A model generated the notes under the pieces. That model was not told the DNA's origin. It saw nothing but the letters and a program-made list of their open reading frames with translations, and ran no database searches. A stretch of DNA of 64,000 bases from Talpa occidentalis (Eukaryota > Chordata > Mammalia > Eulipotyphla > Talpidae): contig NW_023601754.1 of assembly GCF_014898055.3 (NCBI RefSeq), positions 45,563,013-45,627,012 on the forward strand, written 5' to 3'. Both the position numbers and the translations under genes were made by a program. The first letter of the stretch is position 1. Every line of letters begins with the position of its first letter. Below, piece by piece: positions 56,821 to 64,000 of the stretch.

Positions 56821-57139
56821 CATCTGGCCACGCTCCACCAGTGGGGTCTTTCTAAAGGGCAAATGGAAACCCTTTATCTCTCAGTGGCAAGAGGGGCTAA
56901 AAAGTGGTGGACAGACTCAGCTGCCCCAGCCTGTGAGGGATTCTCTCCTCCTTTGCCCCAGCCATCTGAGAGGTGATGCTGAGCGTGTGAATGACCTGCT
57001 CCTGCCAGCCTTTCCCAGCACCTGTGGAACAAAGTTTCATTACAGCTGATATATCAGACAGGGCTGCAGCCTGGACGTGAGGCCAGGGCCTCAAGTTGCT
57101 ACCTGGGTCACTAATTACTAAATGTGTGTCTCCCCTGCT

Positions 57140-57420
57140 TGTCCTCCCCAAATCCATGTTAAAATCTAATGCTCAACCTCATGGTATTAAGAGATGGGGT
57201 CCCTAGGAGGTGATCTGGTCTTGAGGTCCCTCTCCCTCCCGCCATGAGGGCGCAGCCAGAAGATGACATCTGTGAGCCAGGAAGTGGGCACTCACCAGAC
57301 ATGAATCTGCCAGTGCCTTGACCTTGGACTTTCAGCCTCCAGAACTGTGAGAATAAGTTTCTGTTATTTTTAAGCCACCCTGTTTATGGTATTTGTTATA
57401 GCAGCCCAAACAGACTGAAA
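57140..57420 (+). repeat. Old interspersed repeat, same family as 5885-6215
   Basis: It runs from CCATGTTAAAATCTAATGCT to the 3' end TGTTATAGCAGCCCAAACAG ACTG (written with a break). The 3' half includes CCAGAACTGTGAGAATAAG, lost in the 5885 copy. Confidence 0.6.
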
Positions 57421-57579
57421 CACCTCCTCTACGAAGTAGAGATGATAATATTATCAGCTTATAAGGTTTTTTATTGTGAGGCTCCAAAAAACACCCCCCT
57501 GTAAACATCTGAAACCCTTGGGACCATTCAGGGTCCAGTGATTGATGGGAATAATGGACGAAGATGTGTGCCAGATCTG

Positions 57580-57725
57580 TGCTCAGCACGCCACTGGACC
57601 TCTCAGCAACCTGTGAGCCAGTCCCATTTTCTGATGAAACCACCAAACCTCAAAGTGCTTCGGTCACTTGCCCAAGGCCACAGTTGCTGAATGACTGGGC
57701 CACAACTTGAACCAAGGTCCCCCAG
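57580..57725 (+). repeat. MIR 3' part
   Basis: GTCACTTGCCCAAGGCCACA and the following GAACCAAGGTCCCCC match the MIR 3' half. Confidence 0.55.
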
Positions 57726-58239
57726 ATGCCCAAGTTTCTCTTTCTGACTGAAGCAGCTTCATTAAGTTTCTCTTACTGATCTCTCTGCTTCCTTCTTCTC
57801 CCCTATCCAGTCTCCTCTCCCCACACAAACTGAAGGGATGCAAGGAAGGGGATAATGCTGATCAAGTCTCCCTCTTCCTAAGAGCCTTAGGCAATTTGGC
57901 TCAGCACAGGATCCCTGTCTGGGGAAAGACCTGCAACAAAGGATGTGATTGAGCTGAACAGAAACATTTGAATTGGTGAATTAAACAGTCGTACTGCTAT
58001 ATCAGGATATGGTTTCTGGACTTAAATAATTGTCCTGGGATTTTTAAAGAGAATGTCTTTGCACCGTAGCCTCCTACTGAGATATTTCTAGCAATCGAGT
58101 GATACCATGTCAGCAGCCACCTCACCAATGTTCAGAATAGAGGGAGAGAAAACCAATATGGTGAGATGTGGGATGTCAGTGACTGGTGAATCTAAGCAAG
58201 GGGAGTGCTTTTTACTCTTCTTGCTAGTTTTTTATAGCC

Positions 58240-58820
58240 TTGGACTTATTTCAGGTGTAAAACTAAACAACCAAAGCAAACACTTCATTTCATCCCTAGG
58301 AATGTGCCCAAGAGAAATGGAAACATATATCCACACAAAAACTAGCAGCATGATTCTAATTATCAAAAAGTAAGCAACCCAAATGTCCAACAGATGAATG
58401 GAGAAACCAAATGTAGTCTAGTCAATGGAATATTACTTGGTCATGAAAAGAAATGAGGTACTGATCCTGGCTACAACTTGGATGAACTTTGAAAACAAGG
58501 AACCAGACATAAAAGTTCACATATTGTATAATTTCACTTATACGAAAGCACTGAATCCTAGCCACAATACCACCGGGTACAATTTCATATCTGTGAAATA
58601 TCCAGAACAGGCAAATCCACAGAGACAGAAAGCAAATTTGTGCTTGCCTAGGGTTGATAGAGAAGGGATCATGGGGAGTGACTAATGGGTACAGGTTTTC
58701 CTGTTGGGGTGATAAGAATACTCTGGAACTAGATGGTGGTAAGAGTTGCAAGGTGTTGTGAATATATGAAAAACCAATGAACTCACTTTAAATAGGTGAG
58801 TTTTATTTGATGGTATGTGA
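58240..58820 (+). mobile_element. Old LINE-1 3' fragment
   Basis: The ORF2 end is recognisable (CAACCCAAATGTCCAACAG, GGAATATTACTTGGTCATG), followed by an A/T-rich tail near 58840. Confidence 0.65.
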
Positions 58821-58959
58821 ATTGTATAACAATTAAAAATAATAAGAACAACACAACCTTCAATGACTGTGTATCTGTCACCTCTGGGATCACACCCCAA
58901 ATCCCTGATGTACTTACTAAGCAGCCAGGCCTCTAGGCTGCTCTCTGCCAAGCTCCCAG

Positions 58960-59170
58960 ACACCCTGGCAGTCTGGTTTTTCTTCATTCCCGATCACTGC
59001 TACCTCAGGGCCTTTGCACCTGCTCTCTCCCCACCCTTGTCTGACTAACTTTATTCACCTTGCAAGTCTTAGTTAACAATTGGCATCCTTCAGGAAGGTT
59101 TCCCCTGCTCCCTAGAGTCTAAGTTATGGATTCCCAGAGTAGTGTTTGAGATGACTTCTTGGTGACTTAT
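58960..59170 (+). repeat. L2-like fragment
   Basis: CAGGGCCTTTGCACCTGCTC and GTTTCCCCTGCTCCCTAG follow L2 order. A second short L2-like tail lies at 59490-59620. Confidence 0.5.
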
Positions 59171-59917
59171 TTTAATAGGTATGCATTTCTTCCTTTCATG
59201 CATGTTAGAAAAAAAGAGAAAGTAATCAGCCATCACACTTGTGATTTCATGATGATTGTTGCTGAGAGTGATCCCAAAGTAGCCCCATGTGAACCCATTT
59301 AAGGAAAAAAAAAGATAAAAGATTGAAAGAATGAATTAAAGATACAAAACTGTAGAGTCAGTGTTCTGCAAACATTGTGAGATCCTCCCTTAGGAATAAT
59401 AGGAGTTGGGAAGTTCCCAGGGACTGGGCAAACTCCACCTGACCTCCCACAGCAGACTTTGGACTATAATATGGGAAATGGTCTGTTTTATGTCTGTCCC
59501 TACGCTGGGGTGTGAGCCGCTGGAGGGCAGGGTGTGGCCTTGTCCTTGTCATGCCCAGTCCCCAGCATTGCTTGCCCAGGGTAGCGCACTGAACAGGCAC
59601 TTATGAAGGGTGGGGCACAGACTGGCACTCAAGGAGGAGGAGTCATTGAGTGAATTGAAGCCTAGTTACAGAGGTAGACTGCCCCCCCCCCAACACACAC
59701 ACACATCCCAAACCCCCGGGGGGCACTCGGGAGCCATGAAAGGATTTCAGTTAGGGAGTGACAGCACAGTTTCTCTGTGCTTTAGAAACTCCAGACTCTG
59801 GAAAACCAACACCCCTTCTCACATGCCCCGTTCCTATAAAACTCCTTTTACTTTCTCCTCTTCCAAGAAGGCTTCCTGTATGTACCTCAGTTTCATCATC
59901 TGTCAAATTCAGAACGA

Positions 59918-60196
59918 GGACCTCCCTTGTGGCCTGGGGGTTAAGTCTCAACGCTATTACCAAGATACAAAACTGTAGAGGCAGTACTCTGCAAACAGCT
60001 CTATCACCAAGGCCACCCACCTTGTCAGCCGGCAGAGGCTGGGTTCTATCCCTAGCCAGGGAGCTATCAACAGTATATTTCAGTGGATCCCTTTGTTCTG
60101 TTCCCCTCTGTCTCTGATGAATCCTCTCACCACTCCCACATGTCTGGCCTATGCCCCAGTTCTATGCAAAAATAAAAATAAATAAAATCTTTTTAA
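59918..60196 (+). mobile_element. tRNA-derived SINE with foreign insert in the head
   Basis: The start (CCTCCCTTGTGG) and end (CCCCAGTTC...AATAAAATC) are normal. Near-perfect 13-bp target duplications flank it (AAATTCAGAACGA 59905-59917, AAATTCAGAATGA 60197-60209). The head is interrupted by about 80 bp of unrelated sequence including a 36-bp copy of 59339-59374, and the segment between the B box and GTATATTTCAG is mostly deleted. Confidence 0.88.
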
Positions 60197-60344
60197 AAAT
60201 TCAGAATGATAATAACTTTCACTACAGGGTGCTTTTTTAAGTAAATGAGCTATATAAAAGATTGTGCCCATCACACGGTAAGCCTCAACTATACGTTAAA
60301 GCAGAGAGGGGAAGGGATACCAGGAGCAAAACTTCTTCTGTGAT

Positions 60345-60612
60345 GGGTCTCTCTGTTGGCACAGGGGTTGAATGGACAGCACTCTCAAGCTGTTGCCAGC
60401 CACTGCGATGGGGGTTCGATCTCTGGCCAAGGAGCTGACCCACATGGCACAGCAGACCTCTCCTGTCTCGCCCGCTGCTCCCCCCAGCAGAATACTTTGG
60501 TCTGTCTGCTTGTGCTGCTCCCTGCTCTGTCTCTGGTGAATCCTCTCACCCTCACGTGCCTTTGGCCTGTACCCCAGTTCTTGTATAAAAATAAATCTTT
60601 TTTGAAAAAAGA
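60345..60612 (+). mobile_element. tRNA-derived SINE
   Basis: Full-length diverged copy (head GTCTCTCTGTTGGCACAGGG). A clear target duplication could not be found. Confidence 0.88.
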
Positions 60613-60674
60613 ATCTCCATTCCTACTGCTAAAACAATGTGTAAAGCAACCATCAGAAGCCAGTAAAGTTTTGA

Positions 60675-60880
60675 GGGGTAGGTGTAACATGATGGTTAGA
60701 AGTCTGAACTCTGGAGCAGGGCTGTCTGGACCCCGCCGATCCCGGTGGTGCCTGATTTGGGCAATTCTGTAACCTCTCTGTGACTCAGTTTCTACATCTG
60801 TAAACTGGGATGATACCAGGATCTCCTAGGCACCGGACTCTTTGGGTATTTACTGTGTACTGAAGCAGCAGCAGCTCCAG
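60675..60880 (-). repeat. MIR element
   Basis: Reverse-orientation MIR wording (CTCTGTGACTCAGTTTCTAC, ATCTGTAAACTGGGATGAT). Confidence 0.6.
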
Positions 60881-61929
60881 AAGGCCTTACTGACAACCAC
60901 AACATCTTGTAGCCTGACAAATGTTCACTCCAGGAGGGGGTGACTTTCCAGTCATCTAAACAATGTTGCACAAACCCTGGAATTTATCCAGAGGGCTTTG
61001 CAAGTAAGATCCCGAACAGACCAAAGCTCATTAGCTGCAGAGAGTCGTCCTCATTCTCTTCCCCAGATCGCCCTGAACGGAAATAATAAAAGTGCGAACT
61101 TGGAAAAGGCTTCTCTGCCCATCCACTCTGCCAGCCTGGTGGTGTCCTCCCAAATTCTTAAAGGAGCCTCTTCTGGTTTTGGCTGTCTCTTTTCTTTTCC
61201 TGTTTCTCCTCTTCATCCTCCAAAGCAACGCCCAGGAAGTGGCCCCACCCGCAGTTGGAGTCTTAAATCAGCGGTGATTATTAGTTCCCTTAAAGCAACA
61301 AATAAATAAAAGCTACTTTCTTCGTTGGGTTTGGATACCTGGTGGCGCGTTAAGAGGCACAGAAACTCATTCCCAGCGTGTGCCCCCGCCCCTGTCCCCG
61401 TTCCTCCAACGCCATTGCAGAGCGCAGGGTGAGCAGGTTGGGGATCCATGACGTCTAAGAGCCAATTCTAGAGTTTTCTCAGTGTCGCACGGCTGTGAGT
61501 TAGGGGGGTGCCAAGGAGGAATTCTCAGAACTCAGTGTTTGCGCATTGAGTGGTTGGTACAAGAGCCAAACTTTAAAAAACTACGAAAAGATCTGCCCTC
61601 CACCTGCCCCAGTCTCCCTCTCCAGTTTTTTCCTGCTTTTTTCTGTGCATTGAATGAGCAACAATTTGTATTATTGGACACCCCCTCTCTTTCAAATTCT
61701 TGTACATTTTCCTTCTTCCTTCTTAGCTTTCCCCCTTGACTGGGAAGCATGTGACATTCCATGTCGGTTCACGCATTGTTTCTCATTTTATGGTCACTTC
61801 GTGTCTCGTGGCGCATCGGATCCCATCTTACTTAATGGGTCCCCCACCCATGGACAGTTAGGCTGTTTCCGGGTTTGTTTTACTTTCACGTATTTTTAGG
61901 TAAACAAAAACCAACGTTCCCCATCCTTT

Positions 61930-62470
61930 GGGGCGCGTTTATTAAGAAGCCAGCGGAAGTCTCTCGCCTTTCGCATCAGCCAAGGGTACCCCAGTCCCCA
62001 GGGTCCCAGGGCTCCTCCTGCGCGCACAGCTCGGGCGCAGCCCGGGCGAAGCTGTCAGGCGCGGGCCAGGGCCCCCCGGAGCTCCGCCCCGCGGCCGGCC
62101 CGCAGCCGGCCCGATTCAAATCCAGCCAATGGCGGCGTGTAAACAAACCCAGCCCCGCCCTTCGATGAATAATTCCCCAGGCCGGCGCCAGGGCTATTTA
62201 AGCCAGCGGGGGTTGGGGGCGGGACGGGGTTGTGACCACGCCCTCATGCTGCAGCCAATGGGCTGCCAGGCCCCGCCCCGCGCACTTGCCGCGCGGAGGA
62301 CCCGAGGTCGGGCTGGGCTCGCAGCTGCCTGTTTTGGTCGCTGCCAGCGGGCTGCGCGCTGCGGGGCTGCGGGCCGGGCCGGGAACCCGGGCAGTGCACG
62401 CCGGCTGTGCCAGCCGTGTTGAAAGCGCGCAGCCAGAAGGCGGGGGTCGCCCCGCAATTAGAGCCCTCTG
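61930..62470 (+). promoter_or_regulatory. CpG island promoter with CCAAT and TATA-like elements
   Basis: This GC-rich island has an ordered set of core-promoter motifs on the plus strand: AGCCAATGGCGG at about 62124-62135, TGTAAACAAA (forkhead-like) at 62138-62147, a TATA-like CTATTTAAG at 62194-62202, then a GC box and a second AGCCAATGGGC near 62253. A start at about 62225-62235 would be expected for plus-strand transcription. The next gene to the right in human is BICRA, on the plus strand with noncoding 5' exons, so this could be its upstream promoter, but no coding exon is present to confirm it. Confidence 0.6.
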
Positions 62471-63142
62471 ATCCCCCCCTTCCTTCCCCTGCCTGGCAGC
62501 TAAAACCCAGACGCTGGAAATCCAGGTCTTAAATGGAAATTCAATCCCTTCCTGTCTGGTTGAACGAAACCTGGAGGGGCCGCGTGGATGTTTTAGGATG
62601 GGGCAAGGTTGTTTTGTTTTTTCTCTTTAGTTTACCCTGGCTATTTATATGCTACGTACAGAAAATGGCACGGATCAGGAGTTTGTGGCTCCACCGAAAA
62701 CTAAAAACACCCGTGGCTCCAAGGTCTTCCCAGATCATGAAGCAAGTTGGATTGTCAAAGTTTTCAACCCCGCAGCTGCCAGTGCGAGGGAGGAGCTGCG
62801 ATGGCCATTACTTGAACGTGCAAAGGCACACACCACTCATTTTAAAAGGGAAAAATGAAAAAGAAAGACACCCCTTTGCCTAGGGTGATGGCATAGGTCG
62901 GAGTAAGAGCTGGGGCTACCGTGCTAATAGGAGCAGGGAGAACGGGAAGAGGTAGAAATGTCAGTAGACAGAAAATGCAGTGGTTCTGGGGAGGAGGGGC
63001 GCTCTTCGGGCTGGGAGCGAGGTGGGGGAATTGGGTCCCCCCCCACCCCGGGTTAGTGAGGAAAAGGCGTAGGGTCAAGGACAGCTTATTCTCCAATGTA
63101 CTGGACCCTTCGGCAGCCAACGGAAAGTTTCTTGCTGTTCCT

Positions 63143-63413
63143 TTTCTTTCTTTTTTTTTTTTTGTAAAGATTTATTTATTTATGCATACAAGAACTGGGT
63201 ACAGGCCAGAGGTGTGGAGGGTGAGAGGATTCACCAGACAGAGTGGGGAACAAAACAGGCCGACTGACTGAAGTACACTGCTGAGGGGAGCAGCCGGGGA
63301 TACTAGAGAGGTCTGCTGTGCCATGTGGGTTGCTCCCTAGCCTTCCAGCAGGGGATTGAACTCATGCTGCAGAGGCTTGTGGTGCTTAACCCCTTGTGCC
63401 ACCAGGGAGGCCC
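63143..63413 (-). mobile_element. tRNA-derived SINE
   Basis: Minus-strand copy with perfect 13-bp target duplication TCTTGCTGTTCCT (63130-63142, 63414-63426). Confidence 0.94.
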
Positions 63414-63662
63414 TCTTGCTGTTCCTGTCCAACCACACAATTAAAATTCAAACAGTCCAGTCAACACTGAGATATCGGGTCCAGAAATCCAAGTTCACGT
63501 TGGGGCCCTGGAGTTTTCATAATTACCTCTGGTCCAGGGTCTAGGGATACATTTGGTCCTTATCTCTCACATCTACGTGTGCTTTGTCCCTGTCCCCAAA
63601 GAACTATGTCCATTTTTCTATTTCATTCTCTCCACAGTCCTCATAAAGTCTGAACTCTGCAG

Positions 63663-63937
63663 GGTCTCCCTGGTGGCACAAGGGGTTGGGATGCAATGTA
63701 TGGGGCAGTCCGCAGCCACTGCAGCACAAGTTTGATCCCTGTCCAGGGAGGTACCCATATGGCACAACAGACCTCTCCTGACTCACCCGCTGCTCCCCTT
63801 AACTGTGTATTTCAGTCGATCCTCCTGTTCTGTTCCCCACTATGTCTCTGGTGAATCCTCTCACCCCCAGCACCTCTGGCCGGTACCCCAATTCTTGTAT
63901 GCATAAATAAAGAAAATCTTTAAAAAAAAAAAAAAAA
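63663..63937 (+). mobile_element. tRNA-derived SINE, older subfamily
   Basis: Full-length copy. Target duplication AAGTCTGAACTCTGCAG against AAGCCTGACCTCTGCAG with two mismatches. Confidence 0.92.
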
Positions 63938-64000
63938 AGCCTGACCTCTGCAGACAGAACTGGTTTTGAATCTCCAGCTATGGGACCTTGACTCAGGTTC

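Larger units (their letters stand above)
50900..61900. other. Intergenic repeat-rich region
   Basis: No recognisable coding exon. Contents: SINEs at 51184, 51440, 53006, 53377, 59918 and 60345, L1 fragments (51660-51960, 58240-58820), MIR copies (55350-55530, 57580-57725, 60675-60880), L2-like tails (58960-59170, 59490-59620), an old repeat at 57140-57420, an AT-rich degenerate tandem array (54920-55280) and a polypyrimidine tract (56600-56820). The longest open frame here (55915-56976) runs through the polypyrimidine tract and is not convincing. Confidence 0.6.
62471..64000. other. Region right of the 62-kb CpG island
   Basis: It contains two SINEs (63143 minus, 63663 plus). Unique sequence at 62530-63130 could include a noncoding exon or first intron of a plus-strand gene, but no coding exon is recognised. 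Confidence 0.4.

Noticed and set aside
50900..64000. BICRA coding exons
   Set aside because: The distinctive N terminus and the glutamine/proline-rich body of BICRA are not seen in any frame. Only its possible upstream promoter could be here.
1..64000. CRISPR arrays, operons, riboswitches, integrons or other prokaryotic systems
   Set aside because: The window is a mammalian chromosome. Repeats are interspersed or simple, not regularly spaced with unique spacers.

Overview
This window is nuclear DNA from a placental mammal. It has spliced GT-AG genes, CpG islands, (CA)n and (TTTA)n microsatellites, decayed MIR, L2 and L1 copies, and one very active tRNA-derived SINE family (23 copies found, most with target-site duplications). 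The SINE head reads as a tRNA(Glu)-like RNA. Its body (a CTGCT...AGCAG hairpin, then a tail in AAATAAATCTTT) does not match, as I remember them, primate Alu, carnivore CAN, horse ERE, ruminant Bov-tA or vespertilionid VES. A laurasiatherian is most likely and a rhinolophoid bat (Rhin-1-type SINE) is my best guess, but that is inference from memory, not a search.

Two genes can be read, both on the minus strand, in the order known from human 19q13.33. At the left, 8423-8520 is the first coding exon of NAPA (alpha-SNAP) inside a CpG island. The DNA to its left is intron 1, and the rest of the gene lies beyond the window. From about 12.74 kb to at least 38.6 kb is ZNF541, the germ-cell zinc-finger/ELM2/SANT protein. 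All 15 coding exons could be placed with GT-AG borders and matching phases. They give one open 1,362-residue protein with five C2H2 fingers, an ELM2 domain and a SANT domain.

The right part (38.6-64 kb) has no recognisable protein-coding exon. It holds two further CpG islands (about 49.73-50.85 kb and 61.93-62.47 kb) with promoter motifs. By synteny these may serve a 5' noncoding exon of ZNF541 (minus) and/or the upstream end of BICRA (plus), but the sequence does not settle this. The rest is repeat-rich intergenic DNA.

The most interesting observations concern retroposition. A 5' half of a tRNA-Gly is inserted, with an 11-bp target duplication, inside a MIR whose empty site can be reconstructed. 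A SINE copy containing only the tRNA head, without body or A-tail, has its own target duplication. Two SINEs of opposite orientation inserted into exactly the same site in a ZNF541 intron, leaving three copies of the target. A SINE near 60 kb contains a 36-bp segment that also occurs 0.6 kb away. I found no new protein system.
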